The notes below the pieces were generated by a model. It worked only from the letters and a program-made list of their open reading frames with translations. It was not told the DNA's origin and did not search any database. Positions 9,354-18,556 of a DNA stretch of 64,000 nt are shown one piece after another (the first letter of the stretch is position 1; every line of letters begins with the position of its first letter). A program made the translations under genes and the position numbers. The stretch comes from Citrobacter rodentium NBRC 105723 = DSM 16636 (GTDB lineage Bacteria > Pseudomonadota > Gammaproteobacteria > Enterobacterales > Enterobacteriaceae): NCBI RefSeq assembly GCF_021278985.1, contig NZ_CP082833.1, positions 3,162,001-3,226,000 of the forward strand. Direction: 5' to 3'.

Positions 9354-10910
9354 TTACCACCTCAGCGTGCGCGGTTCGGACACCCAGCGGACAAATTCAT
9401 CCACCGACAGGGGACGGCTGATCCAGTATCCCTGAAGAAAGCGAACTCCTCTCTCATGCAGCCATTTCGCCTGTTCCGGCGTTTCAACGCCTTCAGCAAC
9501 TGTCATCATATTGAGGCGTTTCGCCAGCGTCAGCACCGCGTCGAGCACCGGCGAGGTGACCGTCTCCGTACCGATAGCATGAATAAACCCGCGATCGATT
9601 TTCAGATAATCGAGGGTATATTGTTCAAGATAGATGAGCGCGCTGTGACCGGTGCCAAAGTCATCAATGGCGATTTCAAAACCGGCGTCATGCAGCCACT
9701 CAAAGAGCTGCTGGGCCTCATGCTGTCTGAGCATATCGCGTTCGGTAATTTCCAGCACAAACTGGAAATGATTAGGCGGCAGGGCGGCGGCCAGCTGGCG
9801 CACGTCCTCTTTAAAACTGCTGCTATGCAGATGCGCCGGGGCGATGTTAATGCCGAATTTCGCGCCGACGGGCAGGACGTTTTGTAACGCAGGTGCGTCG
9901 CGGACGATCAGCTTAAAAAGATGCTGGGTCAGCGGGACAATCATCTGCTGCGCTTCTGCATAATTAATGAAGGCATCGGGCGGGATCTCCCCGGCCGTCG
10001 GGTGCTTCCAGCGCAGCAGCGCCTCAAGCCCCGTCACGTTGAGGGTTTCGGTATCAACCACCGGCTGGTAAACCACATAGAACTGATCGCGCTTGATGCC
10101 GATAAGGATCTCTTTTCCGTGTCGCAAGCGGATGCTCATAATGTAATAGCAAAGCAGTCCCGCAATGCTACCCATCATCCCGCCGAGCAGCAGGGCATAC
10201 CACAGTTCCGCCAGCGGCCATCTTTTCGCATAAAGGCGGATCGTCACCGGAACGCCTTCAATCTTCGCTTCCCGTATGGGGTCGGCGACCAGCTCGTCAA
10301 CGGTCAGCAGGCGGTCGGAAAAGGTTGATAGTACGTTTTTACCGATAACGATCGCCACCCCATCAAACTCCTCCTGTCGTGCGGTATACAGCAGATAGGG
10401 CGTGAGATTGACGTTCAGCGAGGTGAGTACGCCGCTGTGCACCAGCAACGGGTTGCGATACCAAATCACCATCGCAGGTTTATTGGGCATCATTGGCGTA
10501 CCGGGCAGGATCACCATATCGATAGCTTTCCGGATATCGATATTGGGCACCAGATCGGTGATCAGGCTATCCATGGCGCCGGTGGCCGATGAGCAAAACG
10601 CTTTTTTTTCTTTAATCAGTAAAAAGGCGCGGACGTTCAGGCTAAAGGCGGCGCGGGAGGTGAGTTCGGCGCCAACGTGCTGGCAGGAGCTTATGGTCAG
10701 CGGCTGAAGAATATCGGTGGTGCTTTTTAGATCGGCAAAATAGCGGTCAAGATAGTGCTGAATGTCGGATATCAGGGTGTCGTATTTGACTTCACGGCTG
10801 TGCCAGGTCATTAAAAATTGCAGACTGCTGGTGAGAATGGCAACGATGATCCCGGTCACCAGGCTGGTCAGCACGATTTTACGGCCGGACGTTAAGACGC
10901 GAGTGAACAT
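9354..10910 (-). CDS. rtn: Rtn (PdeN), membrane-bound c-di-GMP phosphodiesterase with CSS domain
   Basis: 518-residue inner-membrane protein with a periplasmic CSS sensor domain between two membrane segments (about residues 15-35 and 235-257) and a C-terminal cytoplasmic EAL domain that hydrolyses c-di-GMP. The EAL signature is intact (EALLRWKHP, then DDFGTGHSALIYLEQ and EGVETPEQAKWL). The CSS cysteine is visible in AFCSSATG, with a second cysteine in ISSCQHVG; in this family the pair forms a disulphide that controls activity. Length equals E. coli Rtn. It is a single gene between yejA and mepS. Confidence 0.95.
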   Translation of the reverse strand: MFTRVLTSGRKIVLTSLVTGIIVAILTSSLQFLMTWHSREVKYDTLISDIQHYLDRYFADLKSTTDILQPLTISSCQHVGAELTSRAAFSLNVRAFLLIKEKKAFCSSATGAMDSLITDLVPNIDIRKAIDMVILPGTPMMPNKPAMVIWYRNPLLVHSGVLTSLNVNLTPYLLYTARQEEFDGVAIVIGKNVLSTFSDRLLTVDELVADPIREAKIEGVPVTIRLYAKRWPLAELWYALLLGGMMGSIAGLLCYYIMSIRLRHGKEILIGIKRDQFYVVYQPVVDTETLNVTGLEALLRWKHPTAGEIPPDAFINYAEAQQMIVPLTQHLFKLIVRDAPALQNVLPVGAKFGINIAPAHLHSSSFKEDVRQLAAALPPNHFQFVLEITERDMLRQHEAQQLFEWLHDAGFEIAIDDFGTGHSALIYLEQYTLDYLKIDRGFIHAIGTETVTSPVLDAVLTLAKRLNMMTVAEGVETPEQAKWLHERGVRFLQGYWISRPLSVDEFVRWVSEPRTLRW

Positions 10911-11022
10911 GATATCTGGTTGACCTGAGAGTGCCGACAGCGACTAAAGTGATTTAATTACAGGACTATAGCCTGGAATGGTTCGGCGCGTCATGCTTTT
11001 CCACAGCCTCGGCAGGGTATTG

Positions 11023-11050
11023 TAAAAAAAGCACCGTCGGAGCGGTGCTT
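11023..11050 (-). terminator. Intrinsic terminator after mepS
   Basis: Read on the minus strand: AAGCACCG, six-base loop, CGGTGCTT, followed by seven Ts. A strong rho-independent terminator just beyond the mepS stop. Confidence 0.85.
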
Positions 11051-11094
11051 TATATCAGTTTCGTCAGGATAGCCAAGGGAGAGCAACCAAACGA

Positions 11095-11661
11095 TTAGCT
11101 GTTGGTGAGTACCCTGCGCGCTTCGTTGTAGCGTTTATTCCAGTACGGTTCGTTCATGCTGGAGATAATGACGCCGCTGCTGGTAGAGGCATGGACAAAC
11201 TGGTTGTTGCCGATGTAGATCCCAACGTGACGCCCCGTTGACCCGGCACGAAACAGCACCAGATCGCCAGTACGCAGATTACTGCGCGAAACGGATTTAC
11301 CCATTTCCTGTTGTTCGTAGGTCGAACGCGGAAGTTCTAAGCCAAACTGTTCACGGAATGTACGCTGTACAAAGCTGGAACAATCAATGCCTTTTTTAGA
11401 GGTGCCGCCAAGACGATAGCGGACGCCTTTCCAGGCCGCATACTGATCCATAAGCCGCGATTTGACATCGAGGTTACGCACCATGTTCTCAAATTCATCC
11501 TGAGAGGCTTGTAGTGATGAAGTTTCCTGGCTCACACCAGGCATCTCAGGATGCATATTCTTTGCGGTATTGGTTGTGCTACATGCAGAAAGCAGTACCG
11601 CTACTGCTATGGCGGGGATTCCGCGCAGGATATATCTCAAAATTGGTTGAGATTTGACCAT
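11095..11661 (-). CDS. mepS: MepS (Spr), murein DD-endopeptidase lipoprotein
   Basis: Outer-membrane lipoprotein that cleaves D-Ala-mDAP cross-links so that new peptidoglycan can be inserted. It has a lipoprotein signal peptide with lipobox LSAC (Cys27) and an NlpC/P60 domain with catalytic Cys94 (in KKGIDCSSF) and histidines in GRHVGIYIG and QFVHAST. The 188-residue length equals E. coli MepS. It ends in a strong intrinsic terminator and has a 409-bp upstream region. Confidence 0.97.
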   Translation of the reverse strand: MVKSQPILRYILRGIPAIAVAVLLSACSTTNTAKNMHPEMPGVSQETSSLQASQDEFENMVRNLDVKSRLMDQYAAWKGVRYRLGGTSKKGIDCSSFVQRTFREQFGLELPRSTYEQQEMGKSVSRSNLRTGDLVLFRAGSTGRHVGIYIGNNQFVHASTSSGVIISSMNEPYWNKRYNEARRVLTNS

Positions 11662-12070
11662 TTTGTCTGTTTTCCCTTGAAGTCCTTAACGATAAATATC
11701 GTTATAAAAATGCCAAACGTGACGAGACTAATTACCTGAGCACTTTGAGACAATTCTTTAAGCGCAAAACTGTGGCGGAACGCACAAATTTATTCGCGGT
11801 GAGAATAATTCCATAGCGAGGCAAAACGAGTTTGAGGTTACCCGAACGCAGCTGGCATTGCGAGCGATTTTATCTGATTTCTTATAAGAAATTGTGATAC
11901 AAAAAGTGAATAAACGGCATTGGTTAAATTAAGCGCAAACCGTACAGAAAGCGGGCAACCCGTTCATTGATAACGGAAATTGTTAGCGGGGTAATGAATG
12001 AAAATTGATCAATGTCATTATACATCATCAGGGTTTACGATCCTGCTCTGATGATGTTAATAAAATTAAA
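11662..12070. other. mepS-lpxT intergenic region with an inverted repeat
   Basis: 409 bp, AT-rich, holding the mepS promoter and the end of lpxT. The clear structure is an inverted repeat CATCATCAG (12023-12031) with CTGATGATG (12048-12056), just after lpxT and without a T-run. I see no convincing ORF or known small RNA. Confidence 0.45.
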
Positions 12071-12784
12071 TTATTTGTTTAAATTATGTTTATTGTGACC
12101 GGGAAGATAATTTTCGAAAAGGACGATAAGCCGATCGCTTAATGGCGTCATCAGGCACCAGGGCAGGCCAATCAATACCACGGTCAGCGAACCCACTACG
12201 ATATCGGTAAGCCAGTGTGCGCCAATCATTACGCGCGGAAAGGCAAAAACCACAGCAATAATAAGGCCGATAAAGCCCGCTTTTTTACCAAAATAGCGCA
12301 GCATAAAGGCCGCGAAAATAAGCAGCATCATTCCGTGATCGCCGGGGAAGCTGTCTTTTGAAGCATCCTTGGTCGGAATGTGCAGCAGTTCGCTCACCCG
12401 ATAAATGTCCCCAAAGCTTAGCGTCGGACTTGCGCGTTTTACCGGCAGCAGCGCCTGGCCCAGCTGGTTAAGGATCACGGCGGTAAGCAGCATGACCACT
12501 CCGATAATCACAATGCGACGCCGTCCCGCTGGCGTCTCTTTCAGCCAGAAGCTGAGCATCAGACAGCCCATTGCCAGCAGGGAACAGGCGTCAAACGCGC
12601 GGTTGTTCGTCAGCGCGATCAGCCAGAGAAAGGCCCGGCTTTCCACCAGTTGTTGATTAAAGAAGTGGAAAATACCGGAGTCCAGCGGGAACCAGAAGCC
12701 ATGATTCGCGGGAAGATACCAGCTCATGAATAAGGTCAGGCCTGCAACGTTCAGCAAAAGTATCTGTGACAACCGGGTTTTCAT
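12071..12784 (-). CDS. lpxT: LpxT, lipid A 1-diphosphate synthase (PAP2 family)
   Basis: Inner-membrane enzyme that transfers a phosphate from undecaprenyl diphosphate to lipid A at position 1 on the periplasmic side, which recycles the carrier lipid. It has six hydrophobic segments and the PAP2 motifs: KRASP, SFPGDHGMM and GAHWLTDIVVG with the catalytic histidines. I place the start at 12784, giving 237 residues as in E. coli. A second in-frame ATG at 12799 would add five residues and cannot be excluded. yeiR is 37 bp upstream on the same strand, so the two may be co-transcribed. Confidence 0.92.
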   Translation of the reverse strand: MKTRLSQILLLNVAGLTLFMSWYLPANHGFWFPLDSGIFHFFNQQLVESRAFLWLIALTNNRAFDACSLLAMGCLMLSFWLKETPAGRRRIVIIGVVMLLTAVILNQLGQALLPVKRASPTLSFGDIYRVSELLHIPTKDASKDSFPGDHGMMLLIFAAFMLRYFGKKAGFIGLIIAVVFAFPRVMIGAHWLTDIVVGSLTVVLIGLPWCLMTPLSDRLIVLFENYLPGHNKHNLNK

Positions 12785-12821
12785 ATTTACATCTTTCATT
12801 TTTTTAACAAAGTGCGGAACA

Positions 12822-13808
12822 TTACGCCTGCTCAGTTAAACGAAGCTTCAACAACGCGCTTTGTAGTCCGTTCCAGTCGGCTTCGCTGGCTGAAATAAGC
12901 TCAATGCGACTGTCCGGCGGCGCCACGTTCTGCGTTTCAATATGGAGATCCTCGCCCTGGCGGTTAATCCGTACCAGACCTTCCGGGATGCGCATCACCC
13001 CCTTTACCCGCCCGACCGGCGCCAGACGCGCCCACTCCAGTAAGCCGATGGTATCGAAAATGGTATCGGCGTCGAAAATCCAGCCGCAGGCCTGATGTCC
13101 CTGGCCGCTGTTCAGGCTGCGTCGCCAGCGCTGCTGCGCGGGCAGACTCAGCGCCGCCAGTCCTCTTTTTTCCTGATGGCTGTGCGCGTGCGCCGCGCTG
13201 GCAGGGAGTTCCCGCAGGTTTCGACGCGGCAAATCCAGCAGCTGGCCGTCAATCTGCCCGTGATCGGCCTGGACGAGCTGGCGATCGCCGCCGTTTTGCT
13301 GCCACCAGGCGCGCAGCGCGCTTTCACTTTCGGCGGTCGCGCGGTCGGTTTTATTTGCCACGATGATGTCCGCCGCCGCCAGCTGGTCGCGGAAATTGTC
13401 ATTATTCCGGCTGCTTTCATCCAGCAGCAGGCGCGGATCGAGAATGCACAGGGTGGCTCGAAGGTCGATCCACGGCTCGTATACCGGGGCGGTAAGCAGG
13501 TCGAGGATCTGTTTCGGGTGACCCAGCCCGGTCGGTTCGATCAGCAGGCGATCCGGCTTTCCCTGCCGCAGCAGGGTATTCAGGCCAACCTGCATCGGCA
13601 GGCCGTTGACGCAGCACATACAACCGCCGGGGATCTCTTTCAGCAATGCGCCGCTATCCGCCAGCAGCGCGCCGTCGATGCCGACCTCGCCGAACTCATT
13701 GACCAGCACCGCCCATTTTTCCGCGGGAGGCTTGTGCGCTAATAAATGAAGGATAGAAGTGGTTTTTCCGCTGCCGAGGAAACCGGTGATGAGGTTAGTT
13801 TTAGTCAC
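12822..13808 (-). CDS. yeiR: YeiR, zinc-binding G3E-family GTPase (COG0523)
   Basis: 328-residue cytoplasmic P-loop GTPase of the COG0523/CobW group, whose members act as metal chaperones; E. coli YeiR binds zinc. Visible are Walker A (GFLGSGKTT, residues 9-17), the metal-binding CxCC motif (GGCMCCVNG), the guanine-specificity motif (VANKTD) and a C-terminal CobW_C domain. A short histidine-rich stretch (AHAHSHQEK) precedes the C-terminal domain, as is common for zinc-handling members. Confidence 0.93.
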   Translation of the reverse strand: MTKTNLITGFLGSGKTTSILHLLAHKPPAEKWAVLVNEFGEVGIDGALLADSGALLKEIPGGCMCCVNGLPMQVGLNTLLRQGKPDRLLIEPTGLGHPKQILDLLTAPVYEPWIDLRATLCILDPRLLLDESSRNNDNFRDQLAAADIIVANKTDRATAESESALRAWWQQNGGDRQLVQADHGQIDGQLLDLPRRNLRELPASAAHAHSHQEKRGLAALSLPAQQRWRRSLNSGQGHQACGWIFDADTIFDTIGLLEWARLAPVGRVKGVMRIPEGLVRINRQGEDLHIETQNVAPPDSRIELISASEADWNGLQSALLKLRLTEQA

Positions 13809-13881
13809 GCCTGCTCCACAATCATATGTCGTAACGATATGCCTTAATCCTGGCGAAGAATAGCGGAAAAGAGAAGGTCGG

Positions 13882-13908
13882 GGCGAACGAAGAGGACGTT
13901 CGTTCGCC
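13882..13908 (-). terminator. Hairpin after yeiQ
   Basis: A 10-bp stem (13882-13891 with 13899-13908, core GGCGAACGA/TCGTTCGCC) right after the yeiQ stop. There is no long T-run on either side, so termination is plausible but may need Rho. Confidence 0.5.
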
Positions 13909-13924
13909 TTAATGGCAGAAATTG

Positions 13925-15391
13925 TTAATTTTTTAACGTATTGATTACCGCCTGATGCGCGCAGTGCAGCGCGATCTGCTGCCAGGCTGTTTCAATAGCC
14001 GTAACAAATGTTGGGTTTTTGGGGAGATCGTCGCCGAAAATTTCCTGCAACGTCAGCAGGCTCGCCACCCGCTCATGCTCCTCGCTACCTGCGACCCGGG
14101 CGCGGATTTTATCGATCAGCGGATCGCGAACGTCAATTTGTTCGCCAGCGTCATCCGTACCGCTGACGTAGCGCATCCATCCGGCGACGCCCAGCGCCAG
14201 CAGCGGCCACACGCTGCCGCGCTGCAAATGGATGCGGATGCCCGCCAGCATTCGCTGCGGCAGCTTCTGGCTGCCGTCCATCGCGATTTGCCAGGTTTTA
14301 TGCTTCAGCGCCGGATTGGCGAAACGGGCGATTAAACTTTCGGCATAGCCGGTGAGATCCACGTCGGTAATACGCAGCGTCGGCGCCTGTTCGTCCATCA
14401 TCAGGCGAAATGCGGCTTCGCGGAAGGCGCTGTCCTGCATACATTCATTAATATGCCGGAAGCCGGAAAGATAGCCGAGCCAGGCGAGGAACGAGTGGCT
14501 GCCGTTCAGCATCCGCAGCTTCATCTCTTCCCAAGGCTGCACGTCGTCGACCATCTGCACGCCCGCGCTTTCCCAGGCCGGACGTCCGGCGACAAAGTTA
14601 TCTTCAACCACCCACTGGATAAACGGCTCGCAGCTGATGGCGCACGGGTCGGCAACGCCCAGCTGGTCGGTAATTTCCGCCAGCGATTCATCCGTCGCGG
14701 CGGGTACTATCCGGTCAACCATCGTGCCGGGAAAGCTGATGCGTTCGCGAATCCATGCGGCCAGCTCAGGAGAGCGCTTTTCCGCCATTCCCAGTACGGC
14801 GTTTTTGACCACGTGGCCGTTGTCAGGGATGTTATCGCAGGAGAGGACGGAGAAAGGCGCTAAACCCCGTTCCCGGCGACGGGCCAGCGCTTCAACCAGA
14901 ATACCGGGCGCGGAGTGCGGGGACTCTGGCGAGTTGAGATCGTGAATAATGCGCTCATTATTCAGATCGAGGGCGCCCGTCGCCGGGTCGATACAGTAAC
15001 CTTTTTCGGTGATGGTCAGCGAGACGATCGCCACCTGCGGTTCGCAGAATTTTTCAATAATGGCGGCAAGCGAATCCAGCTTCGCGTTCAGACATTCGTT
15101 GACCGCGCCGATGATAATCGCCTGATTGCCGTCCGCCCCTTTTTCCAGCACGGTATATAAATGATCCTGTGCGCGGAGCTGGCGCATAAGGACATCGCCG
15201 CTGAATAAACTGATCTCGCAAATGCCCCAGTCGCCGCCTTGCGTATTCAGCACCCGGTCAGTCAGCAGCGCCTGGTGGGCGCGGTGAAAAGCGCCAAAGC
15301 CAAAATGCACGATACGCGATTTTAGCTGGCTGCGGTCATAGTGCGGCGTGCGGACGCCATCCGGCAGGGTTGCTGAAGCAATTGTTGTCAT
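13925..15391 (-). CDS. yeiQ: YeiQ, mannitol dehydrogenase-family oxidoreductase (fructuronate reductase-like)
   Basis: 488-residue NAD(P)-dependent polyol dehydrogenase of the UxuB/MtlD group. The N-terminal nucleotide-binding region reads IVHFGFGAFHRAHQA, and the C-terminal catalytic domain contains KLRMLNGSHSFLAWLG with the family lysine and histidine. The E. coli protein has no firm assignment. Here it is divergent from uxuA, whose product dehydrates mannonate, the product of fructuronate reduction, so a D-mannonate oxidoreductase role is a reasonable inference from context. Confidence 0.88.
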   Translation of the reverse strand: MTTIASATLPDGVRTPHYDRSQLKSRIVHFGFGAFHRAHQALLTDRVLNTQGGDWGICEISLFSGDVLMRQLRAQDHLYTVLEKGADGNQAIIIGAVNECLNAKLDSLAAIIEKFCEPQVAIVSLTITEKGYCIDPATGALDLNNERIIHDLNSPESPHSAPGILVEALARRRERGLAPFSVLSCDNIPDNGHVVKNAVLGMAEKRSPELAAWIRERISFPGTMVDRIVPAATDESLAEITDQLGVADPCAISCEPFIQWVVEDNFVAGRPAWESAGVQMVDDVQPWEEMKLRMLNGSHSFLAWLGYLSGFRHINECMQDSAFREAAFRLMMDEQAPTLRITDVDLTGYAESLIARFANPALKHKTWQIAMDGSQKLPQRMLAGIRIHLQRGSVWPLLALGVAGWMRYVSGTDDAGEQIDVRDPLIDKIRARVAGSEEHERVASLLTLQEIFGDDLPKNPTFVTAIETAWQQIALHCAHQAVINTLKN

Positions 15392-15454
15392 TTAATAAAC
15401 ACCTGATTAACCGTAAATTAACAGTGTCAGTGTAAAGTTATATGACAACAAATT

Positions 15455-15472
15455 AAATTGGTAAGCCGAATT
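15455..15472. promoter_or_regulatory. Possible UxuR/ExuR-type operator in the yeiQ-uxuA region
   Basis: AAATTGGTAAGCCGAATT resembles the UxuR/ExuR palindrome AAATTGGTATACCAATTT recalled from E. coli hexuronate genes. It lies in the divergent promoter region. Assignment is by eye only. Confidence 0.4.
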
Positions 15473-15565
15473 ATTCCGGGGAATGTGAGCTGGATCAATC
15501 AATGATGCGCCCCGGATTGATCGGCAGGCAGAAGCCTGTATGGTAGTCGTCATTAAATGACCCTG

Positions 15566-15583
15566 TTTTGGTATAACAACTTG
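15566..15583. promoter_or_regulatory. Second possible UxuR/ExuR-type site next to the uxuA start
   Basis: TTTTGGTATAACAACTTG keeps the TTGGTATA half of the UxuR/ExuR palindrome and a weaker CAA half. It lies 11 bp before the uxuA start codon, where a bound repressor would block expression. Confidence 0.35.
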
Positions 15584-15594
15584 TGAGGTGAACA

Positions 15595-16785
15595 ATGGAA
15601 CAAACCTGGCGTTGGTACGGTCCAAACGATCCGGTATCGCTTGATGATGTGCGTCAGGCTGGCGCAACGGGCGTTGTGACCGCATTGCACCATATTCCAA
15701 ACGGCGAAGTATGGCCGGTTGAAGAGATCAAAAAGCGTCAGGCGATGCTGGCTGAAAAAGGGCTCACCTGGTCCGTGGTCGAAAGCATTCCTGTGCATGA
15801 AGAGATTAAAACCCGCTCCGGACAGTATCAGACCTGGATTGCCAACTACCAGCAGAGCATCCGTAATCTGGCGGCCTGCGGCATTGATACCGTTTGCTAC
15901 AACTTTATGCCGATCCTCGACTGGACGCGTACCGATCTGGAATACCAGTTGCCGGACGGCTCAAAAGCGCTGCGTTTCGACCAGATCGCCTTTGCCGCCT
16001 TCGAGCTGCATATCCTGCAACGAGCAGGCGCAGAAGCGGATTACAGTGAAGAGGAACGGCGTCAGGCGCTGGACTATTTCAACGCCATGAGCGAAGCGGA
16101 TATCGAAAAGCTGACCCGTAATATTATTGCCGGCCTGCCGGGGGCGGAAGAGGGCTATACCCTCGATCAGTTCCGTGCGCGCCTGGCGGAGTACGACGGC
16201 ATCAGCAAAGACGATCTGCGTGAAAACATGGCGGTATTCCTGCGCGCGATTGTGCCGGTGGCGGAAGAGGTGGGCGTGCGTCTGGCCGTTCATCCGGACG
16301 ATCCGCCGCGTCCGATCCTCGGCCTGCCGCGCATTGTTTCAACCATTGAAGATATGCAGTGGCTGAAAGAGACGGTCGACAGCATTAACAACGGATTCAC
16401 CATGTGCACCGGTTCCTACGGCGTGCGCGCGGATAATGATCTGGTTAAGATGATTGAAACCTTTGGCGATCGCATTCACTTTACGCACCTGCGCGCCACC
16501 TGCCGTGAAGAGAATCCGAAAACCTTCCACGAAGGCGCGCACCTGCAAGGGGATGTCGACATGGTCGCCGTAGTGACGGCGATTCTGAGCGAGGAGCAGC
16601 GCAGGAAGAAGGCGGGAGATTTACGCCCGATTCCGATGCGTCCTGACCATGGACATCAGATGCTGGACGATTTGCATAAGAAAACCAATCCGGGATATTC
16701 CGCGATCGGTCGTCTGAAAGGCCTGGCGGAAGTGCGCGGCGTTGAGCTGGCGCTGAAGAAGATCCGCTTCCCCGACCTGCTGTAA
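15595..16785 (+). CDS. uxuA: UxuA, D-mannonate dehydratase
   Basis: Dehydrates D-mannonate to 2-keto-3-deoxygluconate in the glucuronate branch of hexuronate breakdown. The 396-residue protein follows E. coli UxuA almost throughout (MEQTWRWYGPNDPVSL, HPDDPPRPILGLPRI, NGFTMCTGSYGVR, MRPDHGHQMLDD), with metal-binding His, Cys and Asp residues in these motifs. In E. coli uxuA sits with uxuB elsewhere; here it is alone, divergent from the UxuB-like yeiQ. The C-terminus diverges (ALKKIRFPDLL). A REP hairpin follows directly, and the first mobile element is inserted in it. Confidence 0.93.
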   Translation: MEQTWRWYGPNDPVSLDDVRQAGATGVVTALHHIPNGEVWPVEEIKKRQAMLAEKGLTWSVVESIPVHEEIKTRSGQYQTWIANYQQSIRNLAACGIDTVCYNFMPILDWTRTDLEYQLPDGSKALRFDQIAFAAFELHILQRAGAEADYSEEERRQALDYFNAMSEADIEKLTRNIIAGLPGAEEGYTLDQFRARLAEYDGISKDDLRENMAVFLRAIVPVAEEVGVRLAVHPDDPPRPILGLPRIVSTIEDMQWLKETVDSINNGFTMCTGSYGVRADNDLVKMIETFGDRIHFTHLRATCREENPKTFHEGAHLQGDVDMVAVVTAILSEEQRRKKAGDLRPIPMRPDHGHQMLDDLHKKTNPGYSAIGRLKGLAEVRGVELALKKIRFPDLL

Positions 16786-16799
16786 TAGCGCGTAAGTTT

Positions 16800-16825
16800 G
16801 CCTGATGGCGCTGCGCTTATCAGGC
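16800..16825. repeat. REP palindrome interrupted by the IS621-like element (left part)
   Basis: GCCTGAT (16800-16806) pairs with ATCAGGC (16819-16825) around a GC-rich middle, the usual REP form. The element begins at the next CT. Continuing from the far end (CTACAGCG from 18107) restores an uninterrupted REP-type ATCAGGCCTACAG. Confidence 0.85.
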
Positions 16826-16841
16826 CTTGTATTATCCCTTC

Positions 16842-18001
<1,160 letters not shown>

Positions 18002-18087
18002 AATATGGTGGAAGGGATGAAAAAACAGCGCCTGACGGCGCTGTGACTGGTATGCCTGCAATCCGGTAAGGCGGAAAATAAAAAAGC

Positions 18088-18108
18088 TTGCAGGCGATAA
18101 CAGTATCT
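18088..18108 (+). promoter_or_regulatory. Right-end half of a circle-junction promoter
   Basis: TTGCAG (18088-18093) near the right end acts as a -35 only when the ends are joined. The joined sequence then has a 17-base spacer and TATTAT (16830-16835) from the left end as -10. The expected start, seven bases on, is A16842, the 5' base of the bridge RNA. In the integrated state the two halves are more than 1.2 kb apart. Confidence 0.75.
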
Positions 18109-18117
18109 ACAGCGAAA

Positions 18118-18154
18118 ACGTAGGCCGCGCCATCCGGCATGTTTTGGCAATTAC
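18118..18154. repeat. Degenerate REP unit at the edge of the array
   Basis: GTAGGCCGCGCCATCCGGCA-type sequence followed by a TGTTTTGGCAATTAC linker. It resembles an array unit that has lost the GATAAGGCGTTTAC middle. It joins the IS621-like right end to the regular array. Confidence 0.6.
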
Positions 18155-18472
18155 GTAGGCCGGATAAGGCGTTTATGCCGCCATCCGGCAGTGTTTTGAC
18201 AAGTACGTAGGCCGGATAAGGCATTTATGCCGCCATCCGGCAATGTTTTGACGAGTATGTAGGCTGGATAAGGCGTTTACGCCGCCATCCGGCAATGTTT
18301 TGGCAAGTACGTAGGCCGGATAAGGCGTTTATGCCGCCATCCGGCAATGTTTTGGCAAGTACGTAGGCCGGATAAGGCATTTGCGCCGCCATCCGGCAGT
18401 GTTTTGGCAAGTACGTAGGCCGGATAAGGCGTTTACGCCGCCATCCGGCAGTGTTTTGACAAGTATGCAGGC
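18155..18472. repeat. Tandem array of 52-bp REP units
   Basis: Units start at 18155, 18207, 18259, 18311, 18363 and 18415, exactly 52 bp apart, with a seventh at 18467 cut by the second element. Each is a REP palindrome (GTAGGCCGGATAAGGCG ... CGCCATCCGGCA) plus a 16-base linker of the type GTGTTTTGACAAGTAC. Units differ at only a few positions (for example GCGTTTAC, GCATTTAT, GCATTTGC). All are in the same orientation, so this is a true tandem amplification rather than the usual alternating BIME. Confidence 0.92.
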
Positions 18473-18479
18473 CGATGTG

Positions 18480-18492
18480 ATGGACACCTCCC
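18480..18492 (+). repeat. Left subterminal inverted repeat of the IS1111-like element
   Basis: ATGGACACCTCCC, the exact reverse complement of 19829-19841. It is also complementary to a third copy of the motif at 18544-18555, just before the recombinase start codon. Confidence 0.9.
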
Positions 18493-18543
18493 ACCTTACG
18501 GCATCATTAGTGCCAGACTGAGGTGTTAACTTCAGTTCCCAGG

Positions 18544-18555
18544 GGGAGGTGTCCA
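18544..18555 (+). promoter_or_regulatory. Third copy of the IR motif covering the recombinase ribosome-binding site
   Basis: GGGAGGTGTCCA ends one base before the ATG at 18557 and contains the Shine-Dalgarno GGGAGG. In an mRNA that includes the left inverted repeat, GGACACCTCCC (18482-18492) can pair with GGGAGGTGTCC (18544-18554) over 11 bp and hide the ribosome-binding site. Confidence 0.6.
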
Positions 18556-18556
18556 C

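Noticed and set aside
11662..12070. A PmrR-like small peptide gene near lpxT
   Set aside because: I scanned both strands for a short hydrophobic peptide with a start and ribosome-binding site and found none I could support.
18155..18472. Possible CRISPR array
   Set aside because: The period is regular, but the whole 52-bp unit is repeated, including the linker. There are no unique spacers and no cas genes; the unit is a REP palindrome.
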